Part shown: piece after piece, positions 56,365-64,000 of the stretch
Position numbering within the stretch: position 1 is the first letter of the stretch
Layout of the letters: every line of letters starts with the position of its first letter
DNA from: Thermoleophilia bacterium UBA2241
GTDB lineage: Bacteria > Actinomycetota > Thermoleophilia > UBA2241
Assembly: GCA_002347645.1 (NCBI GenBank)
Contig: DDYF01000034.1
Span: forward strand, 1 to 64,000
Length of the DNA stretch: 64,000 nt
Direction of reading: 5' to 3'
Translations under genes and position numbers: made by a program
Notes under the pieces: model-generated
The model's database searches: none
What the model was told of the DNA's origin: nothing
Seen by the model: the letters and a program-made list of their open reading frames with translations, nothing else

Positions 56365-57111
56365 TCAGCCCGCCGACGCGCCGCCTGCCCCGGTGAGCTC
56401 GGCGACGAGCGCCGCGCCCAGCCGCGAGACCGCCTCATACCCCTCGCCCTCGTTGGTGAGCACCGCAAGCACGATGGTGGCGTCGCCGCGGCGCACGAGG
56501 CAGCAGTCGTGGGTGTAACGGCCCTCCGGGGCGTCGTCGCCCAGCTTGCCGGCGTACAGTGCGTCGTCCGGCAGGTAGCGGGCGATGCCGCCGAGGTGCT
56601 CGGTCTTCTCCAGCGACGCGACGACGGGCTCGCGTACGGCCACGCTGAGACGCGGTCCTTGCGCGAGCTCTGCCAGCAGCGTCGCCATGTCGCGCGCGCT
56701 CGTGGTGTTCTCGCGACCCGCCTCGCGCGCCGCGCCGTCCATCATGGCGCGGCGCAGGCGGGTGGCTGGCAGGCCGAGCTCGGCCGCGAGGGCGTTCGAC
56801 TTCTCGAAGCCGACGAAGCCGAGCACGATATTGGTCGCGTCGTTGTCGCTGACGGCGAGCGAGAGGTGCACGAGGTCGGCGAGGGTGACCTTCGCCGCGT
56901 GGCGGAAGCCGTGCAGCACGCCGGAGCCGCCGACGGCCTGCCAGGGCTGGAAGGCGTACGGCTCGGCCTCGCGCAGGTCACCGCTCTCGACGGCGCGCCA
57001 GAACGCAGCGGCGAGCAGCAGCTTGATGGTGCTCCACGACGGCATGACCACGTCGGCGCCGGCGGCGAGTTCGCGACCCGAGGCGAGGTCGCGCGCGCAG
57101 TACGCGATCAC
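56365..57111 (-). CDS. Class A beta-lactamase-like serine hydrolase
   Basis: A 248-residue protein. It has SxxK as STIK (~27-30), SDN (~88-90), and KLG in place of KTG/KSG (~192-194). No clear Glu166 motif and no signal peptide are seen, so antibiotic hydrolysis is doubtful. It is more likely a cytoplasmic D,D-peptidase or murein-peptide hydrolase related to class A enzymes, in keeping with the neighbouring epimerase and peptidase. GTG 57111 start; convergent with the epimerase gene. Confidence 0.65.
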   Translation of the reverse strand: MIAYCARDLASGRELAAGADVVMPSWSTIKLLLAAAFWRAVESGDLREAEPYAFQPWQAVGGSGVLHGFRHAAKVTLADLVHLSLAVSDNDATNIVLGFVGFEKSNALAAELGLPATRLRRAMMDGAAREAGRENTTSARDMATLLAELAQGPRLSVAVREPVVASLEKTEHLGGIARYLPDDALYAGKLGDDAPEGRYTHDCCLVRRGDATIVLAVLTNEGEGYEAVSRLGAALVAELTGAGGASAG

Positions 57112-57169
57112 CGGTCGCCGTCTCGTCTTCCGCCGGCGATGACGCCGCCGGCTCTCGCGGGCCGCACGG

Positions 57170-57943
57170 TCACGTCACCGCGTGCGCACCGGCATCGACG
57201 TGCACGACCTCTCCCGTGATCGCCCGCGACAGGTCGCTCAGCAGGAAGACGGCGGCGTCGGCGACCTCGCCGGCCGTGACGTTGCGGCGCAGCGGCGTGT
57301 GGCTCTCGAGCAGGTCGAGCATGCCGCTGAAGTCCTTGATGGTGCGTGCCGCGACCGTGGCGATCGGGCCGGCCGAGACCGCGTTCACGCGGACGCCGGC
57401 CGGCCCCAGGTCGGCGGCCAGGTAGCGCACGGAGCTCTCGAGGCTCGCCTTGGCCGGACCCATGACGTTGTAGTTCGGGATCACGCGCCACGATCCGGCG
57501 TAGGTCATCGTCACGATGGAGCCGCCCTCGGTCATGAGCCGCTGCGCCTCGCGGGCGAGGGCGATGAGGGAGTACGAGCTGATGTCGTTCGCGGCCGCGA
57601 AGCCGGCGCGCGTGGTCTGGACGAACTTGCCCTGGAGGTCCTCGGCGGGTGCCCAGGCGATGCTGTGGACGACGCCGTGCAGGACGGGCATGTGCGCGGC
57701 CAGATCATCGACCGCCGCGCTGACCGCCGCGTCGCTGGCGACGTCCAGTTCGATCATGGCCGCGCCTCCGAGCTCGACGGCGAGTCGCTCCACGCGACCA
57801 CGAAGCCGTTCGGCCTGGTACGTGAGCGCGACGGCTCCGCCCTCGCGGTGGACCGCCTCGGCGACCGACCAGGCGATGGACCGCTGGTTGGCGGCGCCGG
57901 TGACGAGCACGTTCTTGCCGCTCAGCAACCCAGCCACGCGCAC
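57170..57943 (-). CDS. fabI: Enoyl-[acyl-carrier-protein] reductase FabI
   Basis: A 257-residue SDR enzyme that reduces enoyl-ACP in fatty acid elongation. LVTGAANQRSIAWSVAEAV is the FabI-type nucleotide motif; SIAWAP and the catalytic NYNVMGPAKASLE (Tyr about 158, Lys about 165) fit FabI, not FabG. GTG 57943 has GGAGG 4 bases upstream; a second in-frame GTG two codons on is also possible. Confidence 0.9.
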   Translation of the reverse strand: MRVAGLLSGKNVLVTGAANQRSIAWSVAEAVHREGGAVALTYQAERLRGRVERLAVELGGAAMIELDVASDAAVSAAVDDLAAHMPVLHGVVHSIAWAPAEDLQGKFVQTTRAGFAAANDISSYSLIALAREAQRLMTEGGSIVTMTYAGSWRVIPNYNVMGPAKASLESSVRYLAADLGPAGVRVNAVSAGPIATVAARTIKDFSGMLDLLESHTPLRRNVTAGEVADAAVFLLSDLSRAITGEVVHVDAGAHAVT

Positions 57944-58001
57944 ATCGCCTCCCTTGCAGTCCGGCCTCGTCCTCTGCGTGCGAGAGAGTCTACCCGAGGT
58001 A

Positions 58002-58039
58002 CCGACGGCGAACGACGCCCCCGCGCCGTTCGCCGTCGG
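58002..58039. terminator. Terminator, 13-bp perfect stem
   Basis: Arms 58002-58014 and 58027-58039 pair perfectly with a 12-base loop, 11 bases past the anti-sigma stop. Confidence 0.6.
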
Positions 58040-58049
58040 CCCAGGCCGC

Positions 58050-58928
58050 TCACTCCACGGTGACGTCCGTCGGGTCGATGTCCTTCGACAGCGGCTCCGC
58101 CAGCGCGGGCGCGCCCCGGTAGGTGAAGTGCAGCAGACCGGTCGCGTCTTTGCCGGCCCCCGCGAGCGGGCTTGGCGCGTCGTCTCCCGCGCCTTCGACC
58201 GGGAGGAGGAAGAGGAGGTGCAGGAGGTCCGGCAACGCCGGCTGCAGCACGACCGACAGCGTGATCGTCTCGGGCGCGCTCCCCTTGAGGACGCGTTCCA
58301 CGGCGAACTCCTGGCGTCCGGAGGCGGGCGTCAGGGCGCGCGCGACGACGATTGTCTGGAAGCCCTTCGGGTCGGGGAGGGTCCGTTCGCGAGACGGGGC
58401 CACGCCGTCGACGACCGGCCCGCCGGCGCTCTCGGCTGCGCCGAACGACCCCTGCTCGCCTTCGTTCGCCTTCTCCGCGACTCCGGTCGTGAGGGCCTCG
58501 TCGGCCGTGCGCTCGACGCCGAGCTGCTGCACGCCGACGATGCCCGCGACCAGCACGAGGGCGATCGCCACGGCCGGGGCGAGGACGCGCAGCCAGCGGG
58601 GGCGCCGACGCGCCGCGACCCTCGGCGCCTGCGCGACGAGCTCACGAAGCTCGCCCCACCGGGGGTCGTCCAGGTCGCTGTAGTGATCCGGAGGTGGCGG
58701 GACGACCCGTTCCAGACCCGCGGCGACCCCAGTCATCTCCTCGCGCATCGCCGAGAGTCGTCGCCGCAGCTCGGGGTCTCGCTGCGCCGCCGCCTCGAGC
58801 TCAGGGTCGGTCCCAAGCCCGAGGACCAAGTGGAGGAGGCGGTCGTCATCGAACGGGCGGCCACGGTCCAACGACCCGCCGTTGCCGGCGGGGCGCCCGC
58901 CGGAATGGATGTCGTCGCGTTCGGTCAT
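58050..58928 (-). CDS. Membrane anti-sigma-like protein
   Basis: A 292-residue single-pass protein. The cytoplasmic N terminus (about 110 residues) is acidic and helical; it lacks the classic ZAS HxxxCxxC motif. One helix is LAPAVAIALVLVAGIVGV (~115-133). The outer part is about 160 residues. It lies 58 bases after an ECF sigma gene on the same strand, so it is probably its anti-sigma factor, with signal reception outside the membrane. GAGGG lies about 9 bases before ATG 58928. Confidence 0.6.
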   Translation of the reverse strand: MTERDDIHSGGRPAGNGGSLDRGRPFDDDRLLHLVLGLGTDPELEAAAQRDPELRRRLSAMREEMTGVAAGLERVVPPPPDHYSDLDDPRWGELRELVAQAPRVAARRRPRWLRVLAPAVAIALVLVAGIVGVQQLGVERTADEALTTGVAEKANEGEQGSFGAAESAGGPVVDGVAPSRERTLPDPKGFQTIVVARALTPASGRQEFAVERVLKGSAPETITLSVVLQPALPDLLHLLFLLPVEGAGDDAPSPLAGAGKDATGLLHFTYRGAPALAEPLSKDIDPTDVTVE

Positions 58929-58986
58929 CGTGTCGCACCCTCGGCTGTGGCCGGGCGGTTCCTCTCGGACTGCCGATCACGCACGG

Positions 58987-59541
58987 TCATATCTCACGGT
59001 CGTACCCGGCTTCGGTCAGCACCTGTCGCAGCCGGGCCAGAGCGGTGTGCAGTCGGGACTTGACGGTGCCCAACGGCACGTCCTGCGCCGCGGCGATGCT
59101 CTCCAGCGAGAGGTCGGCGAAGAAGCGGAGCGCGACCGTCTCGCGGAAGTCCGGCGTGAGCTGGTCCAGGGCGGCGCGCAGCGCCGGGTCGGCGGCCGTC
59201 GCGTGCTGCGCGGGATCCATTGACGGTGAGGCTGTGCCCGCCGACCGTTCCGCCGCCAGCTGCTCGAGCCGCTCGACCAGCCCGCGTCGCGTCTTGCGCC
59301 GCCGGCCTTGATCGCGCCCCGTGTTCAGGATGAGGCGGTAGAACCACGCCAGGAATCGCTCCTCGGCCGGGAGGTCCGCCCGGAACACCTTGATGAAGAC
59401 CTCTTGCACGGCGTCGTCCACCTCGTCGCAGAGTCCCTGGAGGAAGAGGATGCGGCGCACCTGCGGCGCGTACCTGCGAAAGAACTCGGCACGCGCCTCC
59501 GGTTGCGCCCGGCCCATGCGGGCCGCGAGGCCGCCCGGCAA
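58987..59541 (-). CDS. ECF-type RNA polymerase sigma factor
   Basis: A 184-residue sigma-70-family factor. Region 2 has VDDAVQEVFIKVF and FLAWFYRLILNTGRDQ; region 4 has ALRFFADLSLESIAAAQ then VPLGTVKSRLHTALARLRQ. The start is TTG 59541 or ATG 59517; no strong ribosome site supports either. Its target promoters are not identifiable here. Confidence 0.85.
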   Translation of the reverse strand: MPGGLAARMGRAQPEARAEFFRRYAPQVRRILFLQGLCDEVDDAVQEVFIKVFRADLPAEERFLAWFYRLILNTGRDQGRRRKTRRGLVERLEQLAAERSAGTASPSMDPAQHATAADPALRAALDQLTPDFRETVALRFFADLSLESIAAAQDVPLGTVKSRLHTALARLRQVLTEAGYDREI

Positions 59542-59637
59542 CTCGTCGATTCTCTGCCTCCAGAGGGAGTGACGCCTGGCTCGCAGACGGGGTTCGCCGC
59601 GACGGGCAGAGTATAGCCGCGTCGCGGCTCCGGGTCG

Positions 59638-60579
59638 TCAGGGCGGGGAGAGCAGAGCCGGGGAGCCGTCCGGGGGGTCCTGCCCCCTGCCGAGGCGACG
59701 GACCTCCTCCTCCAGCTCGTACCCGCTATGCTCGCGCACGCGACGCTTGACCTCGGCGGCCAAGGCGAGGATGTCGGCGGCCGTCGCGCCGTCGAGCGCC
59801 ACGAGGAAGTTCGCGTGCTTCTCGCTCACGCGGGCGCGCCCCACGGTGAGGCCCTTCAACCCGGCCCCCTCGATGAGACGCGCCGCCGGCAGCTCGCGTG
59901 ACGGGTTCTTGAAGTAGCTGCCACACGACGAGTACTCGAGGGGATGCTTGCTCCGGCGCAGGCCGGCGTCCTGGGCGATCTCCGCGCGCAGCGCCTCGGG
60001 GTCGCCCCGGTCCAGGCGGAACATCGCGGAGAGGGCGACAAGGTCCGGCCGGGTCTTGAACGCGCTGGCGCGGTACTCGAAGGCGAGCTCCGCCGGAGTG
60101 GCGCGACGCTCGCGACTACCCTCCAGGACCTGCACTTCGACGAGCACGTCGCTCATCGCGCGTCCGTAGGCGCCCGCGTTGCCGACGATCGCGCCGCCGA
60201 CCGAGCCCGGTATGTTGCCGGCGAACTCGAGACCGGCGAGACCTTGTGCGGCCAGGTCGGCGACGAGGCCGGGCAGCTCCGCGCCGGCCTCGACGCGGAG
60301 CAGGCCGGCGTCGATCTCGTAGCGCTCGTTGCGCGCCAGCACGACGAGGCCCGGCAGGCCTGCGTCACCGACGAGCACGTTGGTCCCCCGTCCGAGCACC
60401 GTCAGGGGGATCCCGAGGTCGAGCGCCAGGCGGACGGCATACGCGAGTGCGTTCGTGTCACGCGCCGCGAAGAGGAACTCGGCGGGTCCGCCGACGCCGT
60501 AGGCGCAGAGGGGCGCGAGGGGCACGGCCTCCTCGAGGCCGGGCAGCTCGCGCCTCAGGATGTCCCGCAGGTCGTCCAC
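59638..60579 (-). CDS. murB: UDP-N-acetylenolpyruvoylglucosamine reductase
   Basis: A 313-residue FAD enzyme that reduces UDP-GlcNAc-enolpyruvate to UDP-MurNAc. Motifs: PLTVLGRGTNVLVGD, FAGNIPGSVGGAIVGNAGAYG, EYRASAFKTR and SSCGSYFKNPS. The second FAD part and C-terminal VSEKHANFLV fit type I MurB. GTG 60579 has TACGAT 6 bases upstream and no Shine-Dalgarno. Confidence 0.92.
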   Translation of the reverse strand: MDDLRDILRRELPGLEEAVPLAPLCAYGVGGPAEFLFAARDTNALAYAVRLALDLGIPLTVLGRGTNVLVGDAGLPGLVVLARNERYEIDAGLLRVEAGAELPGLVADLAAQGLAGLEFAGNIPGSVGGAIVGNAGAYGRAMSDVLVEVQVLEGSRERRATPAELAFEYRASAFKTRPDLVALSAMFRLDRGDPEALRAEIAQDAGLRRSKHPLEYSSCGSYFKNPSRELPAARLIEGAGLKGLTVGRARVSEKHANFLVALDGATAADILALAAEVKRRVREHSGYELEEEVRRLGRGQDPPDGSPALLSPP

Positions 60580-60585
60580 ACGAGC

Positions 60586-60591
60586 ATCGTA
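60586..60591 (-). promoter_or_regulatory. Candidate -10 of a leaderless murB mRNA
   Basis: TACGAT on the minus strand is followed by exactly 6 bases and then the GTG start. Confidence 0.45.
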
Positions 60592-60704
60592 GCATCGCAG
60601 GGCTCCCGGCGGCCGCGCACGGGTCACGGCGCCGACGGGGTCGTGGTCATGCCGCATCGCGTGTCCGGGGGTATGCTTCGCGGGTCACGTCCACAGGAGC
60701 AGCC

Positions 60705-62009
60705 ATGACCGAACAGGACACCGCGCCGCCCGCGCCCTTGGGCTTCGAGACCCTGGCGTTGCACGCGGGGCAGGAGCCCGACCCGGCGACCGGGGCGCGC
60801 GCCTTGCCGATCTACCAGACCACCGCGTACGTGTTCGAGAGCGCCGAGCACGCCGCGCGGCTCTTCGACCTGCAGGAGCCGGGCAACATCTACACGCGCA
60901 TCATGAACCCGACGACGGACGTGCTCGAGAGGCGCGTCGCCGCCCTCGAGGGCGGCGTCGCCGCCGTCGCGTTCGCGTCCGGGCAGTCGGCGATCGCGTT
61001 CGCCATCCTGAACATCGCCGCTGCCGGCGACCACGTGGTCTCCTCGTCCAGCCTCTACGGGGGGACGCACACGTTGTTCACGCACACCCTGGCGAAGATG
61101 GGCATCACGGTCACCTTCGTCGAGCAGGGCGACCTTGATGCAGTCCGCGCTGCCGTGCGCTCCGAGACGAAGCTCCTGTACGTCGAGAGCGTGGGGAACC
61201 CGCGCCTCGACACCGCGGACCTCGAAGGGCTGGCCGGGATCGCGCACGAGGCCGGCGTGCCGCTGGTGGTCGACAACACCATGCCGACACCGTACCTGGT
61301 GCGCCCGCTCGATCACGGCGCCGACCTCGTCGTCCACTCGCTGACCAAGTTCCTCGGGGGCCACGGCACGTCCATGGGCGGTGTCGTCGTCGACGGCGGC
61401 CGCTTCGACTGGGCGGCGAGCGGCCGCTTTCCCGGCCTCGTCGAGCCCGACGCGAGCTACCACGGGCTCAGATATGTGGAGGCGTTCGGCGACGCCGCGT
61501 ATGCCGTCAAGTTGCGCGTGACGATGCTCCGCGACGTCGGCGCGGCGCTCTCGCCCTTCAACGCCTTTCTCATCACCCAGGGTGTCGAGACGCTGCCGTT
61601 GCGCATGGAGCGGCACAGCGAGAACGCCCAGGCTGTGGCCGAGTTTCTCGAAGCGCACGAGAAGGTCGGCTGGGTGACCTACCCCGGTCTGCGTTCGTGC
61701 CCGTGCCACGATCTCGCGGTCGAGTACCACTACCGGGGGCTGTATGGGGCGATGATCGGCTTCGGGATCGCGGGTGGCCGTGAGGCCGGGCGTCGGTTCG
61801 TCGAGGGGACGAGGCTCCTGTCGCACCTGGCCAACATCGGCGACGCGAAGTCCCTGTGCATCCACCCGGCCACGACGACGCACGCGCAACTCACGCCCGA
61901 CGAACAGGGCGCCGCCGGGGTCACCGACGATTTCGTGCGCCTGTCGATCGGTCTCGAGACCGTCGGGGACATCCTGGGCGACGTCGCCCAGGCGCTGGAC
62001 GCGGCCTGA
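60705..62009 (+). CDS. metY: O-acetylhomoserine sulfhydrylase (MetY)
   Basis: A 434-residue PLP enzyme of the Cys/Met metabolism family. It makes homocysteine from O-acetylhomoserine and sulfide. It has FASGQSAIAFAILNIA, VDNTMPTPYLVRPLDHGAD and SLTKFLGGHGTSMGG with the PLP Lys. AGGAG lies 6 bases before ATG 60705. It forms a Met gene group with metX (57 bases on) and metW. I see no SAM riboswitch in the 125 bases upstream. Confidence 0.9.
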   Translation: MTEQDTAPPAPLGFETLALHAGQEPDPATGARALPIYQTTAYVFESAEHAARLFDLQEPGNIYTRIMNPTTDVLERRVAALEGGVAAVAFASGQSAIAFAILNIAAAGDHVVSSSSLYGGTHTLFTHTLAKMGITVTFVEQGDLDAVRAAVRSETKLLYVESVGNPRLDTADLEGLAGIAHEAGVPLVVDNTMPTPYLVRPLDHGADLVVHSLTKFLGGHGTSMGGVVVDGGRFDWAASGRFPGLVEPDASYHGLRYVEAFGDAAYAVKLRVTMLRDVGAALSPFNAFLITQGVETLPLRMERHSENAQAVAEFLEAHEKVGWVTYPGLRSCPCHDLAVEYHYRGLYGAMIGFGIAGGREAGRRFVEGTRLLSHLANIGDAKSLCIHPATTTHAQLTPDEQGAAGVTDDFVRLSIGLETVGDILGDVAQALDAA

Positions 62010-62051
62010 CGGCCGGTGAGCGTGACGGCACCGGCGGGCCTCCTGCTCCGC

Positions 62052-62057
62052 TACAAT
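62052..62057 (+). promoter_or_regulatory. Candidate -10 of a leaderless metX mRNA
   Basis: TACAAT ends 8 bases before ATG 62066. It would allow metX to be transcribed separately from metY. Confidence 0.4.
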
Positions 62058-62065
62058 CGCGAGCC

Positions 62066-63268
62066 ATGAGTGACGTCAGAAGGACATCGTCCTTGGAGAT
62101 CGGCGACGTGCCGGCGGGCTTCGGCGACGACGTCGGCTCGGCTGGCATCGTGCGCACGAAGCACGTCACGTTCGACCAGCCGGGCCGGACGCTCAGCCTC
62201 GAGGGCGGCGGCGAACTCTGGCCGGTGACCATCGCCTACGAGACGTACGGCACGCTGAGCAAGACGCGCGACAACGCCATCATGGTGTTCCATGCGCTGT
62301 CCGGGGACGCCCACGCCGCGGGGCGTCGCAGCACCAATGACAAGCGGGCCGGCTGGTGGGACATCGTCATCGGGCCGGGTAAGGCGCTGGACACCGACCG
62401 GTACTTCGTGATCAGCGCCAACGTCATCGGCGGCTGCAGTGGCTCGACCGGCCCGTCCTCGATCGATCCCGCAACGGGCAAGCCGTACGGCACGCGCTTC
62501 CCCATCATCACCATCGCCGACATGGTCGAGGCCCATCTGCTGCTGCTCGACCACCTCGGCATCGACAAGCTGCTCGCCGCCGTGGGCGGGTCGATGGGCG
62601 GCATGCAGGTCCTCGAGATGGCCGTGTCGCATCCCGACCGGCTGCACCTGGTGGTCGCCCTGGCGACCGCTGCCCGGCAGCCCACCCAGGCGATCGCCTT
62701 CAACGAGGTCGGGCGCCAGGCGATCATGGCCGACCCGGACTGGCGCGACGGCCACTACTACGGCGGCAAGCCGCCGTCCAAGGGCCTTGCCGTCGCGCGC
62801 ATGGTCGGCCACATCACGTACCTCTCGGACGAAGCCATGCAGGAGAAGTTCGGCCGTCGCCTGCAGGACATCCAGCAGTACACGTTCACGTTCGACGCCG
62901 ATTTCGAGGTCGAGAGCTACCTGCGCCATCAGGGGCTGGCGTTCACCAACCGCTTCGACGCCAATACGTATCTGTACATCACGCGGGCGCTCGACTACTT
63001 CGACCTCTCGCGCCGTCACGGCAGCCTCGTCTCGGCGTTCCGCGAAGTGAAGTCACGCTTCCTCGTGCTGTCGTTCTCGAGCGACTGGCTCCACCCGCCG
63101 TACCAGCTCAAGGAGATCGTCAGCGCTCTGCGCGCGACGCACAAGCACGTGAGCTACTACGAGGTGTCGAGCCGCTACGGCCACGACGCCTTCCTGCTCG
63201 AGCGCGAGAAGATGGAAGGCGTGATCGGCGCCTTCCTCGCCAGCGGCGCACGGTCCTTCGCCCCGTAA
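62066..63268 (+). CDS. metX: Homoserine O-acetyltransferase
   Basis: A 400-residue alpha/beta-hydrolase that makes O-acetylhomoserine (O-succinylhomoserine in some members). Nucleophile GGSMGGMQ, Asp in SSDWLHPPYQ, His in RYGHDAFL. FHALSGDAHAAG forms the oxyanion region. It supplies the MetY substrate; MetW follows after 9 bases. ATG 62066 lacks a clear Shine-Dalgarno. Confidence 0.92.
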   Translation: MSDVRRTSSLEIGDVPAGFGDDVGSAGIVRTKHVTFDQPGRTLSLEGGGELWPVTIAYETYGTLSKTRDNAIMVFHALSGDAHAAGRRSTNDKRAGWWDIVIGPGKALDTDRYFVISANVIGGCSGSTGPSSIDPATGKPYGTRFPIITIADMVEAHLLLLDHLGIDKLLAAVGGSMGGMQVLEMAVSHPDRLHLVVALATAARQPTQAIAFNEVGRQAIMADPDWRDGHYYGGKPPSKGLAVARMVGHITYLSDEAMQEKFGRRLQDIQQYTFTFDADFEVESYLRHQGLAFTNRFDANTYLYITRALDYFDLSRRHGSLVSAFREVKSRFLVLSFSSDWLHPPYQLKEIVSALRATHKHVSYYEVSSRYGHDAFLLEREKMEGVIGAFLASGARSFAP

Positions 63269-63277
63269 GAGAGCCCC

Positions 63278-63874
63278 GTGCCGCGCATCGACTACAAGCT
63301 CATCGAGGACCTCGTCCCGGAAGGAGCGACGGTGCTGGACCTCGCCTGCGGGGACGGCCAGCTTCTCGCCGAGCTGGTCCGCGAGAAGCACGTCCGCGGC
63401 AGCGGCGTCGAGATCTCGCAGGCGGCGGTCGAGGCCTGCGTCAGCAAGGGACTGTCGGTCTTCCACGGCGACCTGGACGAAGGGCTCGCCGACTTCCAGG
63501 ACGGCTCTCACGACGTCGTTGTCCTGAGCCTCAGCCTGCAGCAGCTTCGACGCCCGCGGATGATCGTCAGCGAGATGACCCGAGTCGGCCGTCTGGCGAT
63601 CGTCAGCTTCCCCAACTTCGCCCACTGGGCGGTCCGCGCGCAGCTCTTCTTCCTCGGCCGCATGCCGGTCTCGAAGGAGATCCCGTATCAGTGGTGGGAC
63701 ACGCCGAACATCCACCTCTGCGCGATCCGCGACTTCCGCAAGCTGTGTCGCGAGGAGGGCCTGTGCATTGAGCATGAGGTCTACCTGCGATCGCTCGACG
63801 CGCCGCCACCCCGGCGCCAGATCGCGCCCGACCTCATGGCGCGCATCGCGATCTTCGCCGTGACGCGCTGCTGA
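63278..63874 (+). CDS. metW: MetW methyltransferase-domain protein
   Basis: A 198-residue SAM-binding-fold protein. LDLACGDGQLLAELV and the core HDVVVLSLSLQQLRRP match MetW, which accompanies MetX and is needed for its full activity in several bacteria. GTG 63278 lies 9 bases after metX. Confidence 0.88.
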   Translation: MPRIDYKLIEDLVPEGATVLDLACGDGQLLAELVREKHVRGSGVEISQAAVEACVSKGLSVFHGDLDEGLADFQDGSHDVVVLSLSLQQLRRPRMIVSEMTRVGRLAIVSFPNFAHWAVRAQLFFLGRMPVSKEIPYQWWDTPNIHLCAIRDFRKLCREEGLCIEHEVYLRSLDAPPPRRQIAPDLMARIAIFAVTRC

Positions 63875-63965
63875 AGGCGTCCGGCTTGTCGCCGACGGCG
63901 CCCGGGTCGCGCCGGAGGGGGCCGGCGGGTATAACCCTTCATACAACACAAGGGGAGCGCGCCCC

Positions 63966-64000
63966 GTGGCCCGAGCGCCGCTGAGGACTCGCTTCACAGA
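63966..64000 (+). CDS. 5' end of an unidentified gene (window edge)
   Basis: GTG 63966 has AAGGGGAG about 8 bases upstream, and the frame stays open to the edge (VARAPLRTRFT). TATAAC about 30 bases upstream is a possible -10. Too short to identify. Confidence 0.35.
   Translation, partial: MARAPLRTRFT

Noticed and set aside
59612..59627. Hairpin AGCCGCG/CGCGGCT between murB and the sigma gene
   Set aside because: Full pairing leaves a one-base loop; a realistic stem is only about 5 bp, too weak to call a terminator.
60580..60704. Possible SAM riboswitch before metY
   Set aside because: The 125 bases show no recognisable SAM-riboswitch core and no strong terminator or anti-terminator.
62012..62035. 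GCCGGTG/CACCGGC inverted repeat between metY and metX
   Set aside because: Only 7 bp with a 10-base loop and no T-run; not enough for a confident terminator.

Overview
The window is very GC-rich, uses many GTG and TTG starts, and reads like an Actinomycetota chromosome, probably an anaerobic or facultative deep-branching lineage (Coriobacteriia, Thermoleophilia or Geothermincolia type). That placement is inferred from base composition, start codons, an anaerobic Ni-Fe-S CO dehydrogenase (CooS) and a ferredoxin-dependent 2-oxoacid oxidoreductase. It is not based on a phylogenetic marker. I see no rRNA, tRNA or CRISPR array.

Layout. (1) 1-0.5 kb: a decayed IS3-type element inserted in an IS110-type transposase fragment. 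(2) 0.8-7.2 kb: a 3-hydroxyacyl-CoA dehydrogenase, a 36-residue hydrophobic peptide, a secreted SpoIVB-like (S55) protein and the rRNA methyltransferase RlmKL. (3) 7.5-35.2 kb: a 28-kb accessory island that is the most interesting part. It holds four WD40 proteins, a DUF4062-NACHT ATPase without a WD40 tail, a Clp-type AAA+ unfoldase with FHA-like and YbjN-like partners, a nucleoside-deoxyribosyltransferase-like protein, a ribokinase-AAA fusion, a SLOG protein, a membrane TrkA-RyR protein, a membrane beta-propeller protein, TPR-like proteins, a Cys-rich zinc-ribbon protein and five paralogues of an unrecognised ~120-residue family. (4) 35.3-43 kb: CooS and its ferredoxin, divergent from KorAB, with two tandem FNR-type palindromes between them, a Crp/Fnr regulator and a NapH/NapG-like polyferredoxin. 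(5) 43-46 kb: an unknown helical protein, methylmalonate-semialdehyde dehydrogenase and a divergent TetR regulator with a shared palindrome. (6) 46-57 kb: a complete peptide ABC transporter with two binding proteins, divergent from an NlpC/P60 peptidase and an L-Ala-D/L-Glu-type epimerase, which suggests murein peptide recycling. (7) 56-64 kb: a class A beta-lactamase-like hydrolase, FabI, a sigma/anti-sigma pair, MurB, and MetY-MetX-MetW.

How the island may work (inference). In many bacteria DUF4062, NACHT, a helical linker and WD40 repeats form one NLR-like polypeptide. Here the ATPase ends where the linker should start, and separate WD40 proteins begin with that linker. One switch ATPase could therefore pair with several exchangeable sensors. 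The ATPase gene is followed in the same direction by ribokinase-AAA, SLOG, TrkA-RyR and membrane-propeller genes, all families linked to nucleotide-based signalling and conflict systems. The five small paralogues sit beside the WD40, Clp and deoxyribosyltransferase-like genes and look like a system-specific component. A defence or self/non-self role fits the parts but is not shown by the sequence.

Several housekeeping genes (rlmKL, crp, nlpC/P60, murB, metX) have a TAnnnT hexamer 6-8 bases before a start codon that lacks a convincing Shine-Dalgarno sequence, which suggests leaderless mRNAs.
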